Shown: positions 8,785-17,849, counted from the stretch's first letter. The stretch: 64,000 bases of DNA from Actinoplanes lobatus (GCF_014205215.1 NZ_JACHNC010000001.1:9482501-9546500), one strand, 5' to 3'. Notes: generated by a model from the letters alone, not told the origin. Program-made: numbers and translations.

Positions 8785-9969
8785 TTATTCGGTACGCAGG
8801 GCGACGACCGGGTCGAGCCGGCCGGCCCGCTGCGCCGGCACCACCCCGAAGATGATCCCGACGGCGGCCGAAACCCCGAAGGCCAGTGCCATGGACCACC
8901 AGGTCAGGGCGGCCGGGACCGGGCTGAGCCGGTCGACGAGCAGGGCCGCGGAGCCGCCCAGCAGCATGCCGAGCACGCCGCCGGTGGTGGTGAGCAGCAC
9001 CGCTTCGAGGAGGAACTGGACGCCGATGTCGCGGGGCCGGGCGCCGACCGCCTTGCGCAGGCCGATCTCCTTCGTCCGCTCGCGCACCGAGACGAGCATG
9101 ATGTTGGAGACGCCGACGCCGCCGACGAGCAGGCTGATCCCGGCGATGGCGGCGAGCACCCCGGTGAGCACTCCGAGGATGTCGCCGAGCACGCCGAGGA
9201 TCTGCTCCTGGGTGACCGCGGAGAAGTCGGTGTCCGGGTGCCGTTCGGCGAGTGTCGCGACGACGGCGTCGGAGAGTTCGCCGATGCGTTCCCGGTCGGG
9301 GGCGCGGATCGCGATGCCGTCGATGCGTTCGGTGCCGAGCAGGCGCTGCGCGGCGGTGACCGGTACGTGCACCTCGCCGTCCCGGTCGACGCCGAGGCTC
9401 TGCCCGAGCGGCTCGAACACCCCGATCACCCGGAACCGGACCCCGCCGATGGTGATCTGCCGGCCGATCGGGTCCCGGTCGCCGAACAGGTCCCGGGCCG
9501 TCCCGGCGCCGAGCACCGCGACCCGGCGGCCGGTGCTCACATCGGTCCTGGTCAGGTAGCTGCCCCGGTCGAGGCGGCGGACGAAGACGGTCGGCGTGGT
9601 CTCGAGGACGCCCTGCATGCTGGAGAAGCGGGTGCGCGAGCCGGCGCGTACCGTCTCGCCGGAGGCGATGGTGACCGCGACCCGCGTCCGATCGCCGACC
9701 ACCCGGTTGATCGCGTCGATGTCGTCGAGGGTGAGCGGCGAGGACGTGGGCGCCGAGCCCGCCTCGATCCGGCCGGGCACGACCAGCAGCAGGTTGGAGC
9801 CGAGCCCTTCGACCTGGCGCTCGATCTGTTCCTTGGTGCCGGTGCCGATGGCGACCAGGGCGACGACGGCGGCCACCCCGATGACCACGCCGAGCATGGT
9901 GAGCAGGCTGCGCAGCCGGTTGGCGCGCAGCGCGTCGAGGGCGACCCGCCACGCCTCAGCGAGTCGCAC
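8785..9969 (-). CDS. MacB-type ABC transporter permease (FtsX family)
   Basis: 394 residues with the MacB layout: one N-terminal membrane helix (SLLTMLGVVIGVAAVVALVA), a ~220-residue extracytoplasmic domain, then three C-terminal helices including the conserved GGVGVSNIMLVSVRERTKEI loop and GAVLLTTTGG-like segment. Start GTG at 9967-9969 overlaps the upstream ATPase gene by 14 bp. With the ATPase and the membrane fusion protein it forms a MacAB-like exporter that moves an unknown substrate (peptide, lipid or drug) outward across the membrane. There is no outer membrane here, so the fusion protein probably acts in the wall zone. Confidence 0.9.
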   Translation of the reverse strand: MRLAEAWRVALDALRANRLRSLLTMLGVVIGVAAVVALVAIGTGTKEQIERQVEGLGSNLLLVVPGRIEAGSAPTSSPLTLDDIDAINRVVGDRTRVAVTIASGETVRAGSRTRFSSMQGVLETTPTVFVRRLDRGSYLTRTDVSTGRRVAVLGAGTARDLFGDRDPIGRQITIGGVRFRVIGVFEPLGQSLGVDRDGEVHVPVTAAQRLLGTERIDGIAIRAPDRERIGELSDAVVATLAERHPDTDFSAVTQEQILGVLGDILGVLTGVLAAIAGISLLVGGVGVSNIMLVSVRERTKEIGLRKAVGARPRDIGVQFLLEAVLLTTTGGVLGMLLGGSAALLVDRLSPVPAALTWWSMALAFGVSAAVGIIFGVVPAQRAGRLDPVVALRTE

Positions 9970-10636
9970 TGATCAGCCCGTCCTTCATCACGATCTGCCG
10001 CCGGGCCCGGGCCGCGACCTCCCGGTCGTGGGTGACCAGCACGATCGCCACGCCGTCGTCGTTGAGCGATTCGAGCAGGGCGAGGACGGACTGGCCGGTG
10101 GCCGAGTCGAGGTTGCCGGTGGGTTCGTCGGCGAGCAGCACCGACGGCCCGGTGACCAGGGCCCGGGCGATGGCGACGCGCTGCTGTTCCCCGCCGGACA
10201 TCTGGTTGGGCCGGTGGGTGATCCGGTGGGCGAGGCCGACGCGTTCGAGCATGGCGGCGGCGCGGTCCCGGCGTTCGCGCCGGCCGATGCCGCGGTAGAC
10301 CAGCGGCAGGCCGACGTTGTCCTGGGCGGTGGTACGGGCGAGCAGGTGGAACGACTGGAAGACGAACCCGATCGTGGTGTTGCGCAGTTCGGCGAGCTCG
10401 TTGGGGGTGAGCCGGGCGACGTCGCGGCCGCCGATCAGCAGGGTGCCGCCGGTGGGCCGGTCCAGGCCGCCGAGCAGGTGCATGAGTGTCGACTTGCCGG
10501 AGCCGGAGGTGCCGACGATGGCCACGTAGTCGCCGGGTTCGACGGTGAGGGACACGCCGCGCAGCGCCGGCACCGACAGGCCGTCGAGCTGGTAGGTGCG
10601 GCTCACGTCCTGGGCGACGATGGCCGGGGTGGTCAC
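9956..10636 (-). CDS. MacB/LolD-type ABC transporter ATPase
   Basis: 226 residues. Walker A is GTSGSGKST, the signature is MSGGEQQRV, Walker B is LLADEPTG, and the H-loop is VTHD. The order and spacing match the ATPases that partner FtsX/MacB permeases. Start GTG 10634-10636 overlaps the stop of the fusion-protein gene (GTGA), indicating translational coupling. It energises the exporter encoded by the adjacent permease. Confidence 0.93.
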   Translation of the reverse strand: MTTPAIVAQDVSRTYQLDGLSVPALRGVSLTVEPGDYVAIVGTSGSGKSTLMHLLGGLDRPTGGTLLIGGRDVARLTPNELAELRNTTIGFVFQSFHLLARTTAQDNVGLPLVYRGIGRRERRDRAAAMLERVGLAHRITHRPNQMSGGEQQRVAIARALVTGPSVLLADEPTGNLDSATGQSVLALLESLNDDGVAIVLVTHDREVAARARRQIVMKDGLISATR

Positions 10637-11967
10637 GGCACCTCGTCCCCGGCGCTCACCTGGTCGGCGCCGGCGATCACCACCCGCTCCCCCGCGCGGA
10701 CGCCGGACAGGACCTGCACGACGTCCTCGCCCTGGACGCCGAGCCGCACCGGGACGGCGGTGTACCTCCCGTCGCGCACCGTCCAGACGGTGTCCCGGCC
10801 GTCGGCGGCGACCACCGCCGAGGCGGGCACGGTGACCGCTCCGGCCGCCTGCCGCACCTTGAGACGGATCACGGCGCTCATCCCGGGGCGTGGGACGGGC
10901 GCGGTCTCGCCGCTGTCCGGGTACCGGCCCTCGGCGAGTTCCAGGCGGACCCGGTAGGAGACGCCGCCGCGGGCCGAGGTGGTGGGCAGCAGGTCGACGG
11001 CGCGGACGGTGGCCGGGTAGCGGGCGCCGGGCGCGGCGTCGAGCTCCACCTCCGCCTCGACGCCGTCCTCGACCAGCAGCACGTCGGTCTCGTCGACCTC
11101 GGCGGAGAGCCCGAGCCGGCCGGTGTCGACCACGGTGATCACAGGGGTGCCGGCGGCCACGTAGCCGCCCTCCGGCACGGCTGCGTCCACACCGGACGAC
11201 ACGGTCCCGGTGGTCTGCGGGACCTGGCCGCTCTCCAGCAGCCCGGCCAGGGAGCCGCTGCCGCCGGCCGGGGGTGGCCCGCCGTACTGGACGACCCCGG
11301 CGACCGGGGCTTTCAGAGTGAGGGCGTCGACGGCCGCGTCGGCCAGCTGGTACGCCTGCTCAGCCTGCATCCGCTGCGCCGCGGCGAGCGAGCCCATGGC
11401 CCGCCCGAGCGACGCCACACCGCGCTGCACGGATCGCAGCGCCGCGGCCGAGGCGGCCGACGCCGTCTCGTACTGGTTCTCGGCGGCGTCCACCTGCCGC
11501 AGCAGCGCCGCACGCACCCCCGGGTCCGCGATCTGCCCGGCCGCGTCCCGGGCCTGCTCGAACGCGGCCGCCGCCTGCCTGTCGGTCCGTTTCCGCACGG
11601 CCGTGAACTCCGCGGTGCCGCCGACCGGGACGCTCCCTCCGGACGGCGCCTGGTCGAGGGCCTCCCGCGCCGCGTCCCGCCGCCGCTCCAGCTCCGGCGA
11701 GTCGATGACGGCGAGCACGTCGCCCTTCGCCACCCGCTCCCCCGGCTCGGCGAGCAGCTCACGCAGCGTGCCGGCGGCCGGGGCGGTCAGCGTCGCGGCG
11801 GTCCGGGCGGTCACCGTCCCGGGGGCCTCGACGATCTCGTCGACCGTCCCGACCTCGGCGGACCCCAGCCGGACGGCGCTCGCCTCGTTGTCGCAGGCGG
11901 CGCCGGTCTGCGACAGGAGCAGGACACCGAGAGACATGATCACGGCACGTGAGCGGGCGCGAGACAC
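10633..11967 (-). CDS. MacA/HlyD-like membrane fusion protein of the ABC exporter
   Basis: About 444 residues from GTG 11967. This start is chosen because TAGAGT lies 7 nt upstream and no ribosome site is seen; ATG 11937 is an alternative. A hydrophobic N-terminal segment (IMSLGVLLLSQTGAAC) could be a membrane anchor or a weak lipoprotein signal; the residue three before the Cys is Gly, so the lipobox is poor. Next come a split biotinyl-lipoyl-like domain (PAAGTLRELLAEPGERVAKG), an Ala-rich coiled coil (residues ~110-230), the second lipoyl half, a beta-barrel (RYPATVRAVDLLPT) and a membrane-proximal domain. It should link the permease to the outside. It is the first gene of the three-gene exporter operon. 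Confidence 0.85.
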   Translation of the reverse strand: MSRARSRAVIMSLGVLLLSQTGAACDNEASAVRLGSAEVGTVDEIVEAPGTVTARTAATLTAPAAGTLRELLAEPGERVAKGDVLAVIDSPELERRRDAAREALDQAPSGGSVPVGGTAEFTAVRKRTDRQAAAAFEQARDAAGQIADPGVRAALLRQVDAAENQYETASAASAAALRSVQRGVASLGRAMGSLAAAQRMQAEQAYQLADAAVDALTLKAPVAGVVQYGGPPPAGGSGSLAGLLESGQVPQTTGTVSSGVDAAVPEGGYVAAGTPVITVVDTGRLGLSAEVDETDVLLVEDGVEAEVELDAAPGARYPATVRAVDLLPTTSARGGVSYRVRLELAEGRYPDSGETAPVPRPGMSAVIRLKVRQAAGAVTVPASAVVAADGRDTVWTVRDGRYTAVPVRLGVQGEDVVQVLSGVRAGERVVIAGADQVSAGDEVP

Positions 11968-11974
11968 AGAGGCC

Positions 11975-11980
11975 ACTCTA
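11975..11980 (-). promoter_or_regulatory. -10-like hexamer TAGAGT, leaderless start
   Basis: TAGAGT on the minus strand ends 7 nt before GTG 11967 with no Shine-Dalgarno sequence between. It matches the pattern at many starts here and sets the chosen start of the fusion-protein gene. Confidence 0.45.
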
Positions 11981-12130
11981 TGCCGAGAACGCGCCGCCGG
12001 CTTTCCCCGAGATATCAAAACCTTTCTCTCGTACGGGCTACGCGCACCCGATCGTCCAGGGGGGCGATCGTCTGCCCACACCGGGCCGTGGGGCCGCTGC
12101 GGGGGATGATCTCGTCCGGCGGTCGCCGGT

Positions 12131-14737
12131 TCACGGATCCGCCCGGTCCGGGTCCCGCTGGGTGGGGATGGCGCCGTTGACCGGGGGCGGTGGAGCGGCC
12201 CCGTTCTCCGGCGCCGCGCCGTCGACCGGATCGGAGGCCGCCGGGGCCGCGCCGTCCGGGGAGCCGGGCTCCGGGGCGGCGCCGTTGGTGGAGGGCGGTT
12301 CGGGGCGGCGCCAGATGGACGGGTCCGGGGCGGCGCCGGGCGCGACGGTGGTGGCCGGGACCGGGGCGGGTTCCGGGACGGCGATCGGCTCCGGGACGGG
12401 TTCGGCGCCCGGCCGGGACGGCAACGCGACGGGGACCCCGCCGTGGTCGCGGTGCGCGGCGAGCGCGGCCCGGTGGTACTCCTCCAGCTCGGCGATGAAC
12501 TCGGCGTCGGCGTAGACCGAACCGTCGATCAGCGGGCCCGGCCGGCCCTCCAGGACGGCGATGACGTCCTCGCCGGTGAGGGTCTTGTGCGTCTCCAGGG
12601 CGTGCGCCAGGGCGAGCACCTCCCGCCGGTTCTCCTCGAGCAGCGCGGCGGTGCGCCGCAGCATCTCGCCGAGGTTGTCCTCGATCCGGTCGGCCAGCGC
12701 GCGGCGGGCGCTGATCTCGGGCTTCTCGCCCTTGCCGGGACCGCCGGGGGTGCCGGTGCCGAGGCGGCTGGAGTAGGAGTACGACGACACGGTGGAGCCC
12801 ATGCCCCAGACGCCCTCCATGTGGGTGGCCACCGCGGTCGCCGACTCGAGGTCGCCGGAGACGCCGGAGGAGCTGTCGCCGTCGAAGAACATGCGTTCCC
12901 CGGCGAGGGAGGCGAGCGACACGTAGATGTCCGACTCGTAGTGGCTGCGCCAGGTGGTGAACTGGTCCTCCGGCGGGATGCTGGCGACCATGCCGAGGTA
13001 GCCGCTGCCCTTCTCGATGGTCGCGATGTCGATCTCGAGGTGGTGCCGGGTGCGGTAGGCGATGACGGCGTGACAGGCCTCGTGCACCGCGACGGCGTGC
13101 CGTTCCCGTTCGATGTACTCGACGTTCTCCGCCGGGCCGAGTTCCTTGAGCTGTTTGGCGCGGATGATGTCCCGCCAGGTGATGGTGTCCCGGCCGTGGC
13201 GGATGGCGGTGATCAGCGCCTCGTTGACGGTGTCCTTGATGGTGGCGCCGGTCGCGTACGGGGTGATCGTGGCCAGTTTGTCGATCTGCTCCTCGGTCAG
13301 CTCGTGCTGCACCTTGTCCAGATAGCCCTGATAGGTGCGCACCCGCCCGGCCTTGGTGGGGTAGCCGACCTTGTAGATGCGGTCGATCCGGCCGGGCCGC
13401 AGCAGCGCCTCGTCGAGGGCCTCGGGCAGGTTGGTGGCCATCATGACGAGGATCCGGTACTTGGGCGGCGGCTTGGGCCGCATGCCGAGCGCCCGGCGGA
13501 CGTGCCGGTTGATGAAGCCGCGCGGCTTCTTCAGCCCGGACAACTCGGTGAGCAGGGCTTCCAGCGTGCCCATGCCGCCGCCACCGCCCATGCCCCCGCC
13601 GTACATCATCTTGGTTTTGCGGGTTTCGGGGAGGTCGTGCCGCATGGCCTCGCGGGTGAGCAGCAGCCGCGAGTCGCCGGACAGGTAGGTGAAGCCCTGG
13701 CAGCCGTCGGCGAACGGCGCGGGGGTCATGCCGCCGCGCGGGAAGCCGGGCCCGCCCTGGGCGAGGGCGCCGCGGTTGCCGAGCGAGTCGGCCTCGTCGA
13801 GGAAGACGATCACGCCGCCGTAGCGGAGCGCGAGTTTGCGCAGCTTGCGGAAGAGCGACTTGACCTTGAGCACGCCGACGCCGAAGAACATGTTGATGAA
13901 GGCGCCCGGGTCGACGAACACGTACGGCTTGCCGGTCTCGCCCGCCACCGCCTCGGCCATCAGCGTCTTGCCGGTGCCGGGCGGGCCCCAGAGCAGGATG
14001 CCGCCGGGAACGTACCCGCCCTTGGCCTCGATGGCCTCCGGGTTCTCCAGGTAGACGATGTTCTCCTTGACGCGCTCCAGCACGTGGTCCTGGCCCCACA
14101 CGTCGGTGAACCGGGTCTTCACGTCGTCCGGGTAGTAGACCTCGACGCCGCCCCGGGACAGGAACCAGAAGATCGCGACGAACTGGCCGACCGCGATGAA
14201 CAGGATGAAGATGACCTGGAGGAACATCGGCGCGGCGGCCCACAGCAGGGCGGGCAGCTCGAAGAGGGCGAGGGCCGGCGAGGTGTCCAGCACGGACGCG
14301 AGCACCAGCGACACCAGGCCGATGAAGAGCAGCCACTTGAAGATGCGGACCAGCCGGAAGCGGGTCCAGTCGGAGAACATCCGGTGGGTGAGCCGCTCGA
14401 AGCCGCCGAAGATGCCCTTGGTCCACAGCCGGTGGTAGCCGGCCGAGTGCTCACTGATCAGGAAGTGGATCTGGCGCAGCACCTCGATGCCGAACAGCAC
14501 CACCACGGTGATGCCCTTGCCGGTGGCCGCGAGCTCGCGCATCGCGTCCTCGAACGGCAGGATCGGGTTGTCCGCCATCGCGGCCCAGACCAGGGCGAAC
14601 CACACCACGACGAAGAGCAGCAGGAACTTGATCCGGTCCCAGAACGGCAGCCGCTTGCGGGTGGGGCGGACCTGTTCGCCGGGGCCCTCGTCCGGTGGGC
14701 GCAGGCCTTCGACCGGGTGGCCGATGGGAGCGGTCAT
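12131..14737 (-). CDS. FtsH-like membrane AAA zinc metalloprotease
   Basis: 868 residues. Hydrophobic segments lie at about 37-55, 74-92, 133-150 and 155-193, followed by an AAA module: Walker A GPPGTGKT (251-258), Walker B VIVFLDEAD (309-317) and the second region of homology LLRPGRIDR (445-453). The protease zinc motif HEACH is at 552-556, so the active site is intact. Roughly 110 residues, including a Gly/Met-rich loop (GGGMGGGGGMG near 380-390), sit between Walker B and the SRH, longer than in standard FtsH. The last ~95 residues are Pro/Ala-rich and probably disordered. Four N-terminal helices rather than two also separate it from housekeeping FtsH. Start ATG 14737 overlaps the lipoprotein stop (ATGA). 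It should unfold and degrade membrane or cytosolic targets; substrates are unknown. Confidence 0.9.
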   Translation of the reverse strand: MTAPIGHPVEGLRPPDEGPGEQVRPTRKRLPFWDRIKFLLLFVVVWFALVWAAMADNPILPFEDAMRELAATGKGITVVVLFGIEVLRQIHFLISEHSAGYHRLWTKGIFGGFERLTHRMFSDWTRFRLVRIFKWLLFIGLVSLVLASVLDTSPALALFELPALLWAAAPMFLQVIFILFIAVGQFVAIFWFLSRGGVEVYYPDDVKTRFTDVWGQDHVLERVKENIVYLENPEAIEAKGGYVPGGILLWGPPGTGKTLMAEAVAGETGKPYVFVDPGAFINMFFGVGVLKVKSLFRKLRKLALRYGGVIVFLDEADSLGNRGALAQGGPGFPRGGMTPAPFADGCQGFTYLSGDSRLLLTREAMRHDLPETRKTKMMYGGGMGGGGGMGTLEALLTELSGLKKPRGFINRHVRRALGMRPKPPPKYRILVMMATNLPEALDEALLRPGRIDRIYKVGYPTKAGRVRTYQGYLDKVQHELTEEQIDKLATITPYATGATIKDTVNEALITAIRHGRDTITWRDIIRAKQLKELGPAENVEYIERERHAVAVHEACHAVIAYRTRHHLEIDIATIEKGSGYLGMVASIPPEDQFTTWRSHYESDIYVSLASLAGERMFFDGDSSSGVSGDLESATAVATHMEGVWGMGSTVSSYSYSSRLGTGTPGGPGKGEKPEISARRALADRIEDNLGEMLRRTAALLEENRREVLALAHALETHKTLTGEDVIAVLEGRPGPLIDGSVYADAEFIAELEEYHRAALAAHRDHGGVPVALPSRPGAEPVPEPIAVPEPAPVPATTVAPGAAPDPSIWRRPEPPSTNGAAPEPGSPDGAAPAASDPVDGAAPENGAAPPPPVNGAIPTQRDPDRADP

Positions 14738-15405
14738 TTGTCACTCCTCACCGTGAAGGAGGTGGCGATCGTGTCGAGTTCGCCGGACCGCTCGGCGTAG
14801 CAGCTCGTGGTGCACCGGATCAGCAGCAGGTAGAGCTTGCTGCCGTCGTTGTTCACCAGGGCGGTCTGGTCGAAGGTGTGCAGGACGCCGAGCCCGAGGT
14901 CGTAGTTGTAGACGACGCGGATCCCGTGCAGCCCGTTCTCCGGGGTGAGCACCTCGTCCTGGAGCAGCTCGAACCCGGTCAGGGTGGTGGTCTGGGCGAC
15001 CGACTCGCGGGCTTCCTCGGTGACCGGGAGGAAGAAGTTGCGCAGGATGTCGAGCGAGATCGTGTCCCGTTGCGCCTCGGTGGTCTGGGCGACACGCGCG
15101 TACAGGATCGGCTCGGTGGTGACGCCGGCGGTCATCAGGTGCTCGGCGTTCGGGTCCGCGGAGGCGTCGTACGCGACCGACCACCACAGCCGCTGGCGCA
15201 GGCCCGCGGCGGCCGAGTCGGAGTTGAGCCCGGTCAGCGCGTCGTCGAGCGACTTGGTGCCGACCTCGTGCCACTCGTGCGGCACCTTGAAGTAGGTCTG
15301 GTCGCCCGAGTTCTTCACGTAGGTGAACTCGGAGGTCCCACATCCGGCGAAAAGGGTCAGGGCGGCGACGGCCGCCGCTGGAAGAGAGGTCGCTCGTTTC
15401 AGCAT
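14734..15405 (-). CDS. Secreted lipoprotein coupled to the FtsH-like protease
   Basis: 223 residues from ATG 15405, preceded by GGAG at good spacing; an in-frame GTG at 15417 is less likely. The signal peptide ends in a lipobox LFAGC with Cys22, so the protein should be anchored outside the membrane. The body carries no named domain; it has a paired Cys motif (RCTTSC) near the C-terminus. Its stop overlaps the protease start by 4 bp, and no other gene lies in the unit. That makes it a candidate partner, regulator or substrate-presenting factor for the protease; this is inference from position only. Confidence 0.85.
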   Translation of the reverse strand: MLKRATSLPAAAVAALTLFAGCGTSEFTYVKNSGDQTYFKVPHEWHEVGTKSLDDALTGLNSDSAAAGLRQRLWWSVAYDASADPNAEHLMTAGVTTEPILYARVAQTTEAQRDTISLDILRNFFLPVTEEARESVAQTTTLTGFELLQDEVLTPENGLHGIRVVYNYDLGLGVLHTFDQTALVNNDGSKLYLLLIRCTTSCYAERSGELDTIATSFTVRSDK

Positions 15406-15529
15406 GGGCGGCTCCACTGCCTGACGGGTGAGTCCGTCCCCGCAGTGTCCCCCGAAATTGTTACGAAAACGCTATTCGGAATTCAGCTTCATCAGCAAGA
15501 TCAGGCGGATCCGCCCAGGCCATCGCAGA

Positions 15530-15560
15530 AACGGGCCGCTCCCTACGGAAGCGGCCCGTT
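15530..15560 (-). terminator. Terminator of the L,D-transpeptidase gene
   Basis: AACGGGCCGCT at 15530-15540 pairs perfectly with AGCGGCCCGTT at 15550-15560 (11 bp, 9-nt loop), about 20 nt past the transpeptidase stop on the minus strand. Confidence 0.8.
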
Positions 15561-15579
15561 CCACGGTTCGGACGAGGGA

Positions 15580-16335
15580 TCAGGTGCCGGGACGGCGCCC
15601 GAACACCTTCACCGTCATACCGATCTTGCCGATGCTGTAGTACAGCTTGGCGTCGGACTCCAGCAGGTTCACGCAGCCGTGCGACCCGCGCCACTTGTCG
15701 TGGATGTAGGTCGTGGTCTGGTGGAAGCCCCGCCCGCCGATGAAGCGCTGCCAGTACGGCAGCCACACGTCGTACGGGTCGGACCACTCCTTCTTCGTCC
15801 GCTTGTTGATCGAGAAGGTGCCCGCCGGGGTGCGGTATCCCGCGTACCCGGTACGGGTGACGGTCGGCTTGGTGTGCAGCTTCCCGTTCTTCATCACCCA
15901 CGTCGTCTGGTTGGTCAGATCGACGCAGAAGGTGATGCCCTTCTTCTTCGGCTTGCAGGCCGACGTCTTCGTCGCCGCCAGTCGCTTGGCGACGTCGTAG
16001 GTGGTCGGGCCGGCGAGCCCCTTGGCCGGCTGGATACCGAACCGCTTCTGGAACTTCACGATCGCGGCACAGTCGGCGGCGGACTGCTTACCGTCGACCG
16101 TGACCGTGCCGTACCCGCCCAGCTGCTTGAGGTAGCCCTCGACCTGTTTCTGGTACTTGCCGGTCGCGCACGACGCGGCAGCCGCCTTCGTGACCACCGA
16201 CGTGGTCACGGCCACGGCCGCCGGCACGGCCGCACCGGCACTCGCCGGCGTCAGCGCGACAGCGCCGAGACCGCCACCCACCAGAGCCGCCAAAACGGCC
16301 CCGGTGAGGCGGGCGGAAACCCGTCTCGTTGCCAA
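15580..16335 (-). CDS. L,D-transpeptidase with peptidoglycan-binding domain
   Basis: 251 residues from TTG 16335, chosen because GGGGAGGG lies 7 nt upstream; a longer frame to 16440 has no such site. Residues 1-35 form a signal peptide. Residues ~60-120 resemble a PG_binding_1 domain (VDGKQSAADCAAIVKFQKRFG, KGLAGPTTYDVAKRL). Residues ~135-247 are a YkuD catalytic domain with His205/His212 and the active-site motif SHGCVN (Cys221). It should form 3-3 cross-links in the wall or attach proteins to it, using tetrapeptide stems. It is expected outside the membrane. Confidence 0.92.
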   Translation of the reverse strand: MATRRVSARLTGAVLAALVGGGLGAVALTPASAGAAVPAAVAVTTSVVTKAAAASCATGKYQKQVEGYLKQLGGYGTVTVDGKQSAADCAAIVKFQKRFGIQPAKGLAGPTTYDVAKRLAATKTSACKPKKKGITFCVDLTNQTTWVMKNGKLHTKPTVTRTGYAGYRTPAGTFSINKRTKKEWSDPYDVWLPYWQRFIGGRGFHQTTTYIHDKWRGSHGCVNLLESDAKLYYSIGKIGMTVKVFGRRPGT

Positions 16336-16490
16336 TCTGATCCCTCCCCAGGGATGTGGTGTCCGCACATAGAAGCACAGCCGTCCCACCTGTGACCTGT
16401 GGGGAAGGACGGTGACATGAAACCGGTATGCCATCGGCACACGGCCATGCCCGCTAAAGGCGAACCCCGCTCCGGGGAGTCAGCGGATCA

Positions 16491-17078
16491 TCAACGGGGA
16501 GTGGCGAGCTCCTGCACCCAGTACGGGGTCCCGCCGGACGACAGCGCCAGGCCCACCCCCGTCTGGTCGAGGCGGCAGTCCAGGATGTTGCGCCGGTGGC
16601 CGGGGCTCTCCATCCAGTCGTTCACCACCCGGTACGGGCTGTCCTGCCCCCGGGCGATGTTCTCCCCGTAGCGGCTCCACACGTAGCCCGCGTCGGTCAC
16701 CCGCGTTCCGGCCATCTCGCCGCGCGGTGACTCGTGGTCGAAGTAGCCGCGCCTGGCCATGTCGGCGGCGTGCCGGTTGGCCGCCTCGATCAGCCGGCGG
16801 TCCAGACTGAGCGGCTCGCAGCCGGCGGCCCGCCGGTGCTGGTTGGCCAACGCCAGGACCTGCTGCTGCACCGGGGCCTGCGGACTGGACGAGACCGACG
16901 CCGCGGTGACCACGGTCCGGGACCCCGAGATCGGGTCACCGGCCGGGGCGGCGACCCGCCCGGAGACCGTCTCCCCGTACGAGACGGCGGCGGGCACGGA
17001 CACCGGCGCCCGAGCGGCGAATCCTCCCGCGACCAGCGCCAAGGCGCCCACACCGAGCACCACCGAAGGTTTCCACAT
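16491..17078 (-). CDS. Secreted CAP-domain (SCP/PR-1-like) protein
   Basis: 195 residues with an N-terminal signal or anchor segment (VVLGVGALALVAGGFAA). A CAP domain fills the second half: LANQHRRAAGCEPLSLDRRL, the helix with AANRHAADMARRGYFDHESP, YGENIARG, and WMESPGHRRNILDC. The paired His residues of the CAP pocket (HAADM and GHRRN) are present. Bacterial CAP proteins are extracellular with unsettled biochemistry. The neighbouring transpeptidase suggests a wall-related role. ATG 17078 has a GAGGGGG run about 12 nt upstream. Confidence 0.88.
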   Translation of the reverse strand: MWKPSVVLGVGALALVAGGFAARAPVSVPAAVSYGETVSGRVAAPAGDPISGSRTVVTAASVSSSPQAPVQQQVLALANQHRRAAGCEPLSLDRRLIEAANRHAADMARRGYFDHESPRGEMAGTRVTDAGYVWSRYGENIARGQDSPYRVVNDWMESPGHRRNILDCRLDQTGVGLALSSGGTPYWVQELATPR

Positions 17079-17379
17079 ACCCCGTCGACCCCCTCGTCTC
17101 CGTGCGCTCCGGCCGTTCCGGGGCGCTCGCCCGGATGACCAACTCCGGTAGCCGATCGCCGGTCACTGCGCCGTTTGCGCCACCGGAGCGCCACCGGCGC
17201 CCGCCCGAACCCGCGGAACCTCACTGAGCTGCGCAGACGCCGAGAATCGGAAAGCACATCCATCGCACAGCCGCACAGGATTCCGGCATTCTTCCTTCTA
17301 CCGGGGTAATCCACTCAGGCGTTGTTGCCGACCACCCGGAGGGTCCCGGCCGGGCGTGCCCCGTCGCTACGGTTTCGCG
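17079..17379. other. Spacer between CAP gene and a small plus-strand frame
   Basis: The left part must contain the CAP promoter on the minus strand. The right end carries TACGGT for the small plus-strand frame. I see no strong hairpin or riboswitch-like fold, and no conserved coding sequence. Confidence 0.4.
17368..17373 (+). promoter_or_regulatory. -10-like hexamer TACGGT, leaderless start
   Basis: TACGGT is followed by a 6-nt gap and GTG 17380, the same arrangement as at other starts in this window. Confidence 0.45.
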
Positions 17380-17733
17380 GTGCGCAATCGATACCTGGAC
17401 ATGCTCCGTGCCACCGCGATCGTCCAGGTCGTCGTCCGCCGCCTCGGCCGCCGGGACCGGCCGGCCGGTGAGCCGGGCCGGCACAGGCCGGTGGCCGGGC
17501 CGATCCCGGCCGGCTGGCCCGAGGTGGCGCACGACCAGCCCGCCCCGGCGCCGGATCCGCTGGCCGACGCGGTCACCCGGCGGATCACCGCGGCCCAGCG
17601 GTCCGACCTGCCGGTCGCCGGACGGCCGGTGCCCGGCTACGGGGTGCCCTGGTCCGGGTACTCCGCCCCACGGCACGCCGCCGAGGACCCGCCGCTGTCG
17701 TTGCGGTTCCGGGGACCGGACGGCAGCGCCTGA
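17380..17733 (+). pseudogene. Possible remnant of a membrane acyltransferase gene
   Basis: GTG 17380 opens with MRNRYLDMLRATAIVQVVV, which resembles the first helix of membrane acyltransferases (Acyl_transf_3 type; recalled pattern, not searched). After ~20 residues the similarity ends and the frame continues as a Pro/Arg-rich, soluble-looking sequence to TGA 17733. That gives 117 residues instead of the usual 350-400, and no further membrane helices. A promoter-like TACGGT precedes the start. Either this is a decayed gene that kept its promoter and 5' end, or a small novel protein with chance similarity. Confidence 0.4.
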
Positions 17734-17834
17734 GCAGGCCGGTCCCGGCGTACGGAGGGCGGCCGCACGCCGGGACCGGCCGAAGAACACCGCTCCGCCC
17801 GTACCAGGAAAAATGCTTGTAAAGGGTTGGCAAG

Positions 17835-17849
17835 GTGAGTGAAGCTCAC
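17835..17849. promoter_or_regulatory. Dyad upstream of the chemosensory operon
   Basis: GTGAG and CTCAC flank TGAAG, in a locally AT-rich stretch 24-38 nt before the first che gene. It could be an operator; no family is assigned. Confidence 0.35.

Noticed and set aside
12443..14800. Long plus-strand frame (785 codons) opposite the FtsH-like gene
   Set aside because: It is the antisense shadow of a clearly coding gene with AAA and HEACH motifs; its composition (Gly/Val/Asp/Arg-rich) is typical of GC-rich shadows.
16336..16490. Possible c-di-AMP (ydaO) riboswitch before the wall-enzyme genes
   Set aside because: Such riboswitches often precede actinobacterial wall hydrolases, but I could not match the conserved core here or at 17079-17160.
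17221..17790. 189-codon minus-strand frame
   Set aside because: It lies antisense to the small plus-strand frame, has no ribosome site and a shadow-like composition.
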